Assembly: GCA_029859085.1 (NCBI GenBank)
Contig: JAOUDU010000241.1
Location: forward strand, 1-5,300
Length of the DNA stretch: 5,300 nucleotides
Source: Gammaproteobacteria bacterium
GTDB taxonomy: Bacteria > Pseudomonadota > Gammaproteobacteria > Pseudomonadales > Halieaceae
Reading direction: 5' to 3'
Below, in pieces: positions 1 through 5,300 of this stretch (the first letter of the stretch is position 1; each line of letters starts with the position of its first letter). Under the pieces are notes generated by a model, which saw nothing but the letters and a program-made list of their open reading frames with translations, had not been told where the DNA came from and made no database searches. The position numbers and the translations under genes were made by a program.

Positions 1-106
1 CGTCGGCTGGCAGTTGACCACGCGAAGCCGACAGCAGGTAACCGCCCGTCGCTCCGGCCAGCGCGGCCGCAAGGGCGATGACTATGACCTTGTTACTGGG
101 GTTCAT
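1..106 (-). CDS. N-terminal fragment of a probable RND efflux periplasmic adaptor (CusB-like, partial)
   Basis: Only the first 35 codons lie in the window; the gene runs off the left edge. The ATG at 106-104 overlaps the TGA of the upstream channel gene as ATGA, and a GGAG at 117-114 sits 7 bases before it, so this start is well supported. The peptide begins MNPSNK, followed by a hydrophobic stretch (about residues 7-25, rich in Ala, Val, Ile, Leu and Gly) and then SASRGQLPAD. This is a signal-anchor or uncleaved-signal N-terminus, as in membrane fusion proteins of heavy-metal RND pumps. No adaptor domain (barrel-sandwich, helical hairpin) is visible. The identity is therefore inferred from position after a CusC-type channel gene in a metal operon, where CusB-type adaptors usually lie. 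The family's role is to bridge the inner-membrane pump to the outer-membrane channel and hand over metal. An unrelated membrane protein cannot be excluded from 35 residues. Confidence 0.7.
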   Translation of the reverse strand, partial: MNPSNKVIVIALAAALAGATGGYLLSASRGQLPAD

Positions 107-1494
107 GAGGATTCTCCGGGGGCAGCGCCGCTGCTGTCTGCAAAAAAGTAATTCAGCTGGGTGATGGTCTGCAGGCGTTGGATGTCGATACCCAGCGCCT
201 CGATCCTGGCGTTGAGCTCGGCGATGCGCGCCCGCACCACCTCGGCGAAGTCGCCGTCGTCGCGGGTGTAGGCGGAGAGTGACGCCTCGGCCTGCTCCCG
301 CATCTGGGGCAGCAACCGCGCCCGGTACAACTGCCGGCGCTGTTCCAGCCGGCGCAGGCGCGCGTACTGGGTTTCGCAAGCGGCCACCATGGTGCGCAGG
401 GCCAGCATTTTTTCGGTCCGCATCGCCTCGGAACCGGCGATGGCTGACTGCAGCTGCTGGTCCTGGCGCCGGGAAGTGAACAGGGGCAGGTCAAACGCCA
501 GGCCCACCGAGAAAAAGTCCGGCCGGTCCTGCCCGGTGGGGCCCGATTCGCGGTAGCCGTAGCTCGCATTCACCTTCCACTCGGGCTGGTATTTCTGGCG
601 CGCCAGCTCGACATCCACCGCACTGGCGTCGATCTGGCTGTCGAGGCTGCGCAGCGCCGGGTGCCCGCCGAGCAGCGCGGCGATTTCCGCCTGGGAAGCA
701 ACGCTGCCGTCCCGGTACAGCTCCGGGTGTCGCAGCGGGATATCCGGCAGCCGATCCGCCAGGGGCGGCGCACTGTAGGCTCCAGGTACCCACTCCCCGC
801 TCCCGGGAGCCGCACCCTCCGGACCGGGGCGCAGCCACTCGCCGAGCCTGGAGCGGGAGGTTTCCAGCTGCTCGTACAGTACCGACAGCCGGTCCTCCAG
901 CCGGGTCAGCTCCAGCTGGGCCCGCACCAGGTCCTGCTGGCGGGTGCGGCCCACGGCGTTGGCGTAGGCTGACTCCGCGACATCAACCAGCTGTTCGAAC
1001 AACTGGCGGTCCGCCTCGATCAGGCGAATGCTTTCCCGCGCCCGCCAGGCATCCAGCCAGGTGTTGGCGACGTTGACCGCCAGCCGCGCCCGCCGCTCGT
1101 CCCGCTGGTACGGGAACTGCTCACTCAACACGTGCAGGCGCTGCTCCCCCAGGGCGCGGCTGTCACCCCGCGGAAAGGCCTGTACCACCCCCACCTTGAA
1201 CTGGGTCATGGCCTCCTGGTCAAAATCGAAGGTATCCGTGGGCAGGTTGGATAAGCCGAGATCCATCATCGGGTCCGGCAGCGAGCCGGCGGCCACCGCA
1301 TCCGCGGCCATGGCCTGCTGGCGGAACTCGCTGCCCAGCAGCCACGGGTCATTGCGCTGGGCAATCGCCACCGCCTCGGGCAGGGTCAGGGCGCCCTCGG
1401 CGACAGCGCCGGAGCACACGGACATCGCCAGCAGCAGGGCGAGGCCGCCGCACAGTCGGCCCGGCACCCACGTGATCATGTTGCAATGTTTCAT
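103..1494 (-). CDS. TolC-family outer-membrane efflux channel, CusC-like
   Basis: A 463-residue protein, a normal length for the outer membrane efflux protein (OEP) family. A signal peptide spans about residues 1-32, with an Ala-Val-Ala cleavage site before Glu33. Cys27 is preceded by Met-Ser-Val, a poor lipobox, so lipidation is unlikely. Two homologous halves follow (about 35-215 and 275-450). Each has long Arg/Gln/Leu-rich coiled-coil helices and a beta-hairpin strand of the form F-x-V-G ending in Pro: FKVGVVQAFP (99-108) and FSVGLAFDLP (328-337). N-terminal features such as SLPDPMMDLGLSNLP (71-85) resemble the channels of copper/silver and other heavy-metal RND pumps. The trimer would form the outer-membrane exit duct. 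The start at 1494 was chosen because a GAGAGGG lies at 1510-1504 and it puts the signal peptide at the N-terminus; the frame stays open to 1608, but that extension has no export character. The gene lies 124 bases after the small metal-binding gene and overlaps the adaptor by four bases. Metal specificity is inferred from neighbours. Confidence 0.9.
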   Translation of the reverse strand: MKHCNMITWVPGRLCGGLALLLAMSVCSGAVAEGALTLPEAVAIAQRNDPWLLGSEFRQQAMAADAVAAGSLPDPMMDLGLSNLPTDTFDFDQEAMTQFKVGVVQAFPRGDSRALGEQRLHVLSEQFPYQRDERRARLAVNVANTWLDAWRARESIRLIEADRQLFEQLVDVAESAYANAVGRTRQQDLVRAQLELTRLEDRLSVLYEQLETSRSRLGEWLRPGPEGAAPGSGEWVPGAYSAPPLADRLPDIPLRHPELYRDGSVASQAEIAALLGGHPALRSLDSQIDASAVDVELARQKYQPEWKVNASYGYRESGPTGQDRPDFFSVGLAFDLPLFTSRRQDQQLQSAIAGSEAMRTEKMLALRTMVAACETQYARLRRLEQRRQLYRARLLPQMREQAEASLSAYTRDDGDFAEVVRARIAELNARIEALGIDIQRLQTITQLNYFFADSSGAAPGESS

Positions 1495-1523
1495 TTGAGA
1501 CAGCCCTCTCGCAGGGAACGACA

Positions 1524-1544
1524 ACGCGGCCCTTGCGGGCGCGT
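1524..1544 (-). other. GC-rich hairpin between the metal-binding gene and the channel gene
   Basis: The arms ACGCGGCCC and GGGCGCGT can pair around a TTGC loop, giving an 8-bp stem with one bulged G. No run of T follows on the minus strand, so it is not a typical intrinsic terminator. In the 124-base gap of the presumed efflux operon it could act as an RNA stability or processing element, or as a partial attenuator that lowers channel expression relative to the small protein. In DNA this GC-rich such stems also arise by chance. The rest of the gap (1495-1618) shows only the channel's ribosome binding site, with no convincing separate promoter. Confidence 0.3.
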
Positions 1545-1618
1545 CGGCAGAGGCTGTTACAGGCAACCTCCCGCTATCAGCCCGGCAGCGCGTAACTGCC
1601 AGGCGCACCTATCCTGTG

Positions 1619-1990
1619 CTAGCGGGAAATGGGGGGACGGTAGAGGGTGGCGATGACCTGCAGCGGCGAGGGGGAATCGGCGGCCTGTACATGCCGTGCG
1701 ACATGGAGCGCGCCGCCGGAAATTACGCTCGGGGGCAGCGCCGCCGCCAGCTGGCAGTGGTTCATGTTACACAGGCCGCCGTCGCAGCAATTTCCTGCCG
1801 CGGGCGTAACTGCCACAGGCGCGGTATCGGGGTCGGCAGCCATGTGGTGACCGGCATGGACCATCCCTGCCATACCTGCGGCCGCGGTGGGATGGGCCAT
1901 CTTGGGGCATGGCAAGGCGAGCGCCGCCAGTACCTGGCCCGAGTAGGCCAGTACCAGCAACAGCACCAGGAATTTCCGCATCTGTTCCAT
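1619..1990 (-). CDS. Small exported metal-binding protein, CopL-like
   Basis: A 123-residue protein if it starts at 1990; an in-frame ATG at 1981 would remove three residues. It has a signal peptide (about residues 1-22: MEQMRK, then a Leu/Val core, ending VLAA), so the mature part is expected in the periplasm. The mature chain is dense in soft-metal ligands: Cys28, Met31, His33, Met40, Met43, His45, His48, His49 and Met50, then a Cys cluster CCDGGLCNMNHC (68-79). It ends in LYRPPISR, and a short Arg-Pro-Pro-Ile tail recurs in small proteins beside copper-efflux genes. From family knowledge, CopL/DUF2946-like proteins accompany copper resistance operons and are thought to bind or sense copper; this exact role is inferred. 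It is first in the presumed operon, upstream of the channel and adaptor. I know of no enzymatic motif here. Alternatives are a generic Cys-rich periplasmic chaperone or a scavenger for another thiophilic metal. The frame stays open upstream to 2119, but the added residues (Trp/Arg-rich) would bury the signal peptide. Confidence 0.75.
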   Translation of the reverse strand: MEQMRKFLVLLLVLAYSGQVLAALALPCPKMAHPTAAAGMAGMVHAGHHMAADPDTAPVAVTPAAGNCCDGGLCNMNHCQLAAALPPSVISGGALHVARHVQAADSPSPLQVIATLYRPPISR

Positions 1991-2179
1991 ACTGCCCGAG
2001 TATAAGCCATTGCCGGCGGGAAATTCAGCCCCGCGCCAGCGCCAGCGCGCAAAAACCGGGCGTGGATCAAGAAAAGCCCAGATTCCGTTCCTGAGGAGCG
2101 CCCGCCATGACTTGCGCATTGCCCGCCAGGCCCCTGCAGACTAACCTGCGCCTGTCTGGATTTTCCGGAGCGAACCACC
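1991..2179. other. Divergent intergenic region
   Basis: This 189-base region separates the leftward efflux operon from the rightward CBS/transporter unit. Besides the leftward promoter at its left end, it holds a strong GAGGAG at 2093-2098, eight bases before an ATG at 2107 that opens a short frame running into the CBS gene. It also holds the CBS gene's own GGAG at 2167-2170. No convincing rightward -10/-35 pair was found. No tRNA, repeat array or att-like site is visible. Confidence 0.6.
1999..2028 (-). promoter_or_regulatory. Putative sigma70 promoter of the metal-binding gene and efflux operon
   Basis: Read on the minus strand, a near-consensus -10 box TATACT (2004-1999) is preceded at 18 bases by a weak -35 box CTGAAT (2028-2023). 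Transcription would begin near 1992, almost at the ATG at 1990. The message would then be leaderless or have a leader of only about ten bases to the second ATG at 1981. No good Shine-Dalgarno site precedes either ATG, which fits. A weak -35 with a spacer longer than 17 bases is also what activator-dependent metal promoters show, but I find no clear CueR-type or CusR-type operator here. Confidence 0.4.
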
Positions 2180-2182
2180 GTG
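2167..2182 (+). promoter_or_regulatory. Ribosome binding site and GTG start of the CBS-domain gene
   Basis: GGAG at 2167-2170 lies nine bases before GTG at 2180. The frame is closed upstream by TGA at 2108-2110, and the codons between them include no ATG, GTG or TTG. The first in-frame ATG (codon 13) would cut into the first CBS domain. GTG is therefore the only reasonable start. Confidence 0.75.
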
Positions 2183-2653
2183 ACAACGACCGATTACGTG
2201 CAGTGCAGCGCCATCATGCACAGCCCACCGACACGCCTGTACCTGGACAGCACCGTGCACGAGGCGATAGAACTGTTGATCGAACACCACATGTACAACG
2301 TGCCTGTGGTCGATAGCAAGGACATATTCGTGGGCGAAATCAGCGTCAGGCGCCTGACCGGCCTGCTGCTGCCGGTGAGCCTGCGGATGGAGCAGGGACT
2401 GAAAAACACCAGCTTCATGCGGGAGACCCTGGGGGACATCAGGCAGCGCCTGGGCGCGGTCAGCGACAACCCGATCGGGCCCTACATCGCCACCGACATC
2501 ACGGTGGTTTATCCGGACTCACCACTGATCGATGCACTGATGCTGCTCTACCACAAATACATACGGATACCCGTGGTGAGCCGCGCGGATCGGCGCCTGG
2601 TGGGGGCCATATCCCTGATCACCCTGCTGCGATCGCTGGAGGAGACTGACTGA
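2180..2653 (+). CDS. Stand-alone protein with two CBS domains, putative transporter regulator
   Basis: A 157-residue protein without signal peptide or membrane segment, made almost entirely of two CBS domains. The first covers about residues 9-62, with the core YNVPVVD (39-45) followed by FVGEIS (50-55). The second covers about 101-152, with IRIPVVS (128-134) followed by RLVGAIS (139-145). Each shows the usual order of a 'V/I-P-V-V' strand, a turn, and 'VG-x-I-S' leading into a helix. A linker with RETLGDIRQRLG (81-92) joins them. CBS pairs (Bateman modules) commonly bind adenine nucleotides or S-adenosylmethionine and gate transporters or enzymes. The ligand here is unknown. The stop overlaps the transporter's ATG by one base (TGATG), so the two are almost certainly co-translated, and the protein probably sits on the cytoplasmic face of that transporter. 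Direct interaction is inferred from the overlap. The family is certain; the partner is likely. Confidence 0.88.
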   Translation: MTTTDYVQCSAIMHSPPTRLYLDSTVHEAIELLIEHHMYNVPVVDSKDIFVGEISVRRLTGLLLPVSLRMEQGLKNTSFMRETLGDIRQRLGAVSDNPIGPYIATDITVVYPDSPLIDALMLLYHKYIRIPVVSRADRRLVGAISLITLLRSLEETD

Positions 2654-2655
2654 TG
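2638..2655 (+). promoter_or_regulatory. Strong internal ribosome binding site and TGATG junction for the transporter gene
   Basis: GGAGGAG at 2638-2644, inside the last codons of the CBS gene, lies eight bases before the ATG at 2653. That ATG shares its A with the upstream TGA. The near-perfect site allows both reinitiation by coupled ribosomes and independent entry, so the transporter could be made at or above the level of the CBS protein. Confidence 0.8.
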
Positions 2656-3993
2656 CCCGGCGCGGAAGCACCCGACATCCTGCTGGGCCTCGACCCCCTG
2701 TGGCTCTCCACCGGTATTTTCCTGGCCACCTATGCACTGCTCATCAGCGAGCGCGTCCACCGCACGGTCGCGGCGATGCTGGGAGCCGGGATGATGATAC
2801 TCAGCGGCATCATCACCCAGGATGACGCATTCGATGGCGTGGATTTCAACACCATTTCGCTGCTCACGGGAATGATGATCCTGGTGGGCATCACCCAGCG
2901 CACCGGGATATTCCAGTTCGTCGCAGTCTGGGTAGTGAAAAAGGCCAGGGCCAGCCCGAAGGGGATACTGCTCCTGCTGGCGACGGTAACGGCGGTTTTT
3001 TCCGCGTTTTTCGACAATGTGACGACGGTGCTGCTGATCGTGCCGGTGACCCTGCTGATCGTCGAAAAACTCGGTGTATCCCCCTACCCGTTTCTGTTCG
3101 CCGAGATTTTCGCCTCCAATATCGGCGGCACCGCAACCCTGATAGGGGACCCGCCGAATATCATGATCGGCTCCGCAGTCGGACTGACTTTCACGGATTT
3201 CATCACCGAGCTCGGCCCGATCATCGTAGTAATACACCTGGCGGTTCTGGCGGTGCTGTACCTTTTCTGGGGAAGCCAGCTGACCAGCAGCGCCCAGGCG
3301 CGCGCCAGCGTCATGGCCTTCGACGCGAGGAGTTCGATTACCGATACCCGGTTGCTGCGCCAGTCGCTGGCGGTGATGGCCCTCGTCATCGCCGGCTTTA
3401 TTGCCGGTGAGCATTTCGAACTGCAGTCGGGCAGCGTCGCCCTCGGCGGCGCCGCACTGCTGATGTTGCTCTACACCATCGGCAGGGGGGGCAGGGAACA
3501 AACCGCCCGGGTGCAGGAAGTACTGGCGGAACTCGAGTGGAGCACGATCCTGTTTTTCATGTGCCTGTTCATGATGGTGCACGGCCTGAAAGCCAGCGGC
3601 GTGCTGAACCTGCTCGGACAGCAACTGCTGGAGATGACGGGGGGCGACCTGCCCGCCACTACCTTCCTGACACTCTGGCTGGCCGCGATCGCCTCGGCGG
3701 TGATCGATAACGTGCCCTTCGTCGCGACCATGATACCCGTGTTGCAAAGTACCGCGCCGGAACTGGGCGGGGCCGGGGCGACGGAGCCGGTCTGGTGGGC
3801 CCTGTCCCTCGGGGCCTGCCTGGGCGGCAACGGCACGCTGGTGGGCGCCACCGCCAATATCATCGTGGCGGGTTTCGCAGAGCGCGCCGGCTATCCGATC
3901 AGCTTCTCGCGTTTCCTGCTGATGGGTGTCCCCGTGACCCTGCTATCCGTCACTATCGCCGGGGGCTACCTCTACCTGCGACATTTCAGCTGA
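2653..3993 (+). CDS. ArsB/NhaD-type ion transporter (ion transporter superfamily, SLC13-like permease)
   Basis: A 446-residue polytopic inner-membrane protein with roughly 11-12 hydrophobic segments, a normal length for the ArsB/NhaD/SLC13-like families. The chain has the internal two-fold repeat of the ion transporter superfamily. In the first half, FFDNVTTVLLIVP (119-131) is followed by SNIGGTATLIGDPPNIMIG (155-173). In the second half, IDNVPFVATMIPV (351-363) is followed by LGGNGTLVGATANIIVAG (390-407). The paired Asp-Asn (121-122, 352-353) and the Gly/Asn/Thr hairpins are where such transporters line the substrate path. A charged cytoplasmic stretch with few hydrophobic residues (about 210-236) links the halves. 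Members exchange Na+ for H+, export arsenite, or move dicarboxylates or other anions; the motifs do not decide among these, and no ars gene is present. The Asp residues and the match to OCA2/P-protein-like permeases make cation/proton exchange or anion transport both possible. The upstream CBS protein is probably its regulator. The gene converges on the phosphorylase gene 31 bases downstream. Confidence 0.88.
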   Translation: MPGAEAPDILLGLDPLWLSTGIFLATYALLISERVHRTVAAMLGAGMMILSGIITQDDAFDGVDFNTISLLTGMMILVGITQRTGIFQFVAVWVVKKARASPKGILLLLATVTAVFSAFFDNVTTVLLIVPVTLLIVEKLGVSPYPFLFAEIFASNIGGTATLIGDPPNIMIGSAVGLTFTDFITELGPIIVVIHLAVLAVLYLFWGSQLTSSAQARASVMAFDARSSITDTRLLRQSLAVMALVIAGFIAGEHFELQSGSVALGGAALLMLLYTIGRGGREQTARVQEVLAELEWSTILFFMCLFMMVHGLKASGVLNLLGQQLLEMTGGDLPATTFLTLWLAAIASAVIDNVPFVATMIPVLQSTAPELGGAGATEPVWWALSLGACLGGNGTLVGATANIIVAGFAERAGYPISFSRFLLMGVPVTLLSVTIAGGYLYLRHFS

Positions 3994-3999
3994 GGCCGC

Positions 4000-4015
4000 C
4001 CCGGGATAACCCGGG
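4000..4015. terminator. Possible bidirectional terminator hairpin between convergent genes
   Basis: CCCGGG, a four-base ATAA spacer, then CCCGGG form a symmetric six-base GC stem, seven bases after the transporter's stop and ten bases before the phosphorylase's stop (read leftward). Its place in the 31-base convergent gap suits a shared terminator. Neither strand has a T tract after the stem, so it would be weak as an intrinsic terminator and may mainly protect 3' ends. Confidence 0.45.
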
Positions 4016-4024
4016 TAAAGCCGC

Positions 4025-5300
4025 CTATATCCAGATCATGCATCCCATTTCAAAGGGGTGGCTCAGGGCTTCATTGAAAGGGTACATGCGCAGCTTGTAG
4101 TACTGCAGCCCCGCGATCTCGGGCACGACGTCGACGCTGAAATCGGTATTTCCCTCGTCGCCACCGACCGCCTGCAGCTCGACCCGCTGGGCCACCGCGA
4201 ACTCACCGTCGGCATCGTCGCTGCCCAGCAGGCACTCCAGCCTGACGTCGCCGGCCTCCAGGCCATTCAGCTGGGCCCGCACCCTGAGGCTGATCTTGTC
4301 GTCATGGTACAGGTGCGCCGGCGGCTGCAGCATCAACTGCATGCCCACCCCGGGCCAGGCGGTGCGGACCCGGTATTTCCAGGCGGCCAGGCTGCGGGCC
4401 ACCTCGGCGCCGTTGGCTTCCAGCTTGCGCCGCTGCTGGCGCGCCGGCCAGTACAGCTTGGTGACGTAGTCCCGCAGCATACGCTGTGAATTGAAACGGG
4501 GTATCGTCGATTTCATGGACGCCTTGGACAGGCCTACCCAATCCTCGGAATAACCGCCGCCGTCGCGCTTGAAATAAATGGGCAGCATCTCGTGCTCGAT
4601 GATATCGAGCAGGTCGTTGGCCTCTTCCTGCAGGCGCTGGTTATGCTCGAAGCGCGCATCCCGGGGGGTGATGCCCCAGCCGTTGTGGCCGTTGTAGCCC
4701 TCGCCCCACCAACCGTCAAGCACACTGAGGTTGACCGCGCCGTTCAGTCCGGCTTTCTGGCCGGAGGTGCCGCTGGCCTCCAGCGGGTACTCCGGGGTGT
4801 TGAGCCATACATCGACACCGGACACCATGGACCGGGCCAGCGCCATATCGTAGCCCTCCAGCAGCAATACCTTGCCCATGAAATCCGGATGCATGGAAAA
4901 ATCGTGGATCATCCTGATCAGCTGCTGGCCGGGCAGGTCGTGGGGATGCGCCTTGCCGGCAAAAATAATCACCACAGGGCGCTCCGGGTCGCCGAGCAGG
5001 CGCGCCAGCCGCGCGGGGTCGGCAAACAGCATCGCGGCCCGCTTGTAGGTGGCGAAGCGGCGGGCGAAACCCATCACCAGCACGTCCTCGTGGGAGCCAT
5101 CGACGTAGCGCAGCATACGATGGATAACAGCGTCGCTGGTACCGTTGCGCCGCTGCTGGACCAGCACCCCCGCATGTACCTCCTCGAGCAGGCGTTGCTT
5201 GAGTGCCTTGTGCACGCTCCAGTAGTGGTAGTTCGGTATCTCCTCCAGCCGCTCCCAGTACTCCTCGTTCAACAGCTCATTGCGCCAGTCATCGAAGCGA
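4025..5300 (-). CDS. Alpha-glucan (glycogen/maltodextrin) phosphorylase, GT35, C-terminal half (partial)
   Basis: The frame runs open through the right edge, so only the last 424 residues are present; numbering below counts from Leu (TTG) at 5272-5270, which is internal and not a start. The enzyme removes terminal glucose from alpha-1,4-glucans with phosphate, giving glucose-1-phosphate, in the cytoplasm. EASGTSGQKAGLNGAVNLSV (165-184) contains the PLP-binding lysine (Lys173, codon 4756-4754). GFARRFATYKR (68-78) holds the basic phosphate-site residues, and FAGKAHPHD (104-112) is the conserved nucleotide-fold turn. LDGWWGEGYNGHNGWGI (185-201) and the later FNSQRMLRDYV mark the TIGR02094 branch (AgpA/MalP type) rather than the classical GlgP/muscle branch. 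After the catalytic region, about 110 residues form a beta-rich tail ending LSHPFEMGCMIWI, usual for the longer members, which also carry an N-terminal DUF3417 domain outside this window. Key residues are intact. It is transcribed toward the transporter gene and shares no evident operon with it. Confidence 0.93.
   Translation of the reverse strand, partial: RFDDWRNELLNEEYWERLEEIPNYHYWSVHKALKQRLLEEVHAGVLVQQRRNGTSDAVIHRMLRYVDGSHEDVLVMGFARRFATYKRAAMLFADPARLARLLGDPERPVVIIFAGKAHPHDLPGQQLIRMIHDFSMHPDFMGKVLLLEGYDMALARSMVSGVDVWLNTPEYPLEASGTSGQKAGLNGAVNLSVLDGWWGEGYNGHNGWGITPRDARFEHNQRLQEEANDLLDIIEHEMLPIYFKRDGGGYSEDWVGLSKASMKSTIPRFNSQRMLRDYVTKLYWPARQQRRKLEANGAEVARSLAAWKYRVRTAWPGVGMQLMLQPPAHLYHDDKISLRVRAQLNGLEAGDVRLECLLGSDDADGEFAVAQRVELQAVGGDEGNTDFSVDVVPEIAGLQYYKLRMYPFNEALSHPFEMGCMIWI

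Noticed and set aside
1495..1608. N-terminal extension of the channel protein by 38 residues
   Set aside because: It would place an Arg/Ala-rich segment before the signal peptide. The ATG at 1494 has a suitable ribosome binding site.
1616..2005. A 129-codon open frame on the plus strand, antisense to the small metal-binding gene
   Set aside because: No domain, signal peptide or good ribosome binding site. The minus-strand reading has a signal peptide and clustered metal ligands.
1991..2119. N-terminal extension of the small metal-binding protein by 43 residues
   Set aside because: The added Trp/Arg-rich residues would bury the signal peptide, and the best promoter lies inside this stretch.
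2137..2158. Inverted repeat CAGAC-N12-GTCTG upstream of the CBS gene as an operator
   Set aside because: Only five bases per arm with no further symmetry; expected by chance, and it matches no operator I recognise.
2548..3747. A 399-codon open frame on the minus strand, antisense to the transporter gene
   Set aside because: Its composition (very rich in His, Gln, Asp, Arg and Gly) is what results when Leu/Ile/Val codons of a membrane protein are read in reverse. It has no recognisable domain, and the plus-strand gene has clear family motifs.
2653..3993. Naming the transporter arsB and the locus an arsenic resistance island
   Set aside because: No arsR, arsC, arsA or arsH is present, and the motifs are shared with sodium/proton and anion transporters of the same superfamily.
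4058..4489. Plus-strand open frame across the phosphorylase C-terminus
   Set aside because: Antisense of a well-supported coding region in high-GC DNA, with no domain and no ribosome binding site. The same applies to the plus-strand frames inside the channel gene (279-479, 661-972, 1028-1498).
5270..5272. TTG as a start codon of the phosphorylase
   Set aside because: The frame continues without a stop to the right edge with family-like sequence (RFDDWRNELLNEEYW), and half of a phosphorylase would be missing; the codon is an internal Leu.

Overview
The window is GC-rich bacterial chromosome with tightly packed genes, most likely from a proteobacterium and probably a gammaproteobacterium. This rests on general gene style: an RND-type copper efflux cluster with a small Cys/His/Met-rich leader gene, and a TIGR02094-type glucan phosphorylase. 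No taxonomic marker is present, so the assignment is tentative. I see no insertion sequence, CRISPR array, tRNA or rRNA.

Positions 1-1990 (minus strand) hold the start of a metal-efflux operon. It reads from a small exported protein with many potential metal ligands (1990-1619, CopL-like), through a TolC/CusC-type outer-membrane channel (1494-103), into the first 35 codons of what is probably the periplasmic adaptor (CusB-like) of the same tripartite pump. Channel and adaptor overlap as ATGA. The inner-membrane RND pump (CusA-like) would be expected beyond the left edge. Together they would carry Cu(I)/Ag(I) or a similar cation from periplasm or cytoplasm across the outer membrane, with the small protein as a likely periplasmic metal binder.

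Positions 1991-2179 are the divergent intergenic region. It carries a plausible promoter for the small metal-binding gene and the Shine-Dalgarno site of the rightward unit.

Positions 2180-3993 (plus strand) are a two-gene unit: a stand-alone protein with two CBS domains (GTG start), joined by a one-base TGATG overlap to a polytopic transporter of the ArsB/NhaD branch of the ion transporter superfamily. The layout suggests that the CBS protein is a regulatory subunit of the transporter. The transported ion cannot be read from the sequence.

Positions 4025-5300 (minus strand) are the C-terminal half of an alpha-glucan phosphorylase (GT35, PLP-dependent) that converges on the transporter gene, with a GC-rich hairpin between them. 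It belongs to storage-glucan metabolism and has no visible functional tie to the other two units. Overall these are recognisable families. The least described element is the CBS-protein/transporter pair.
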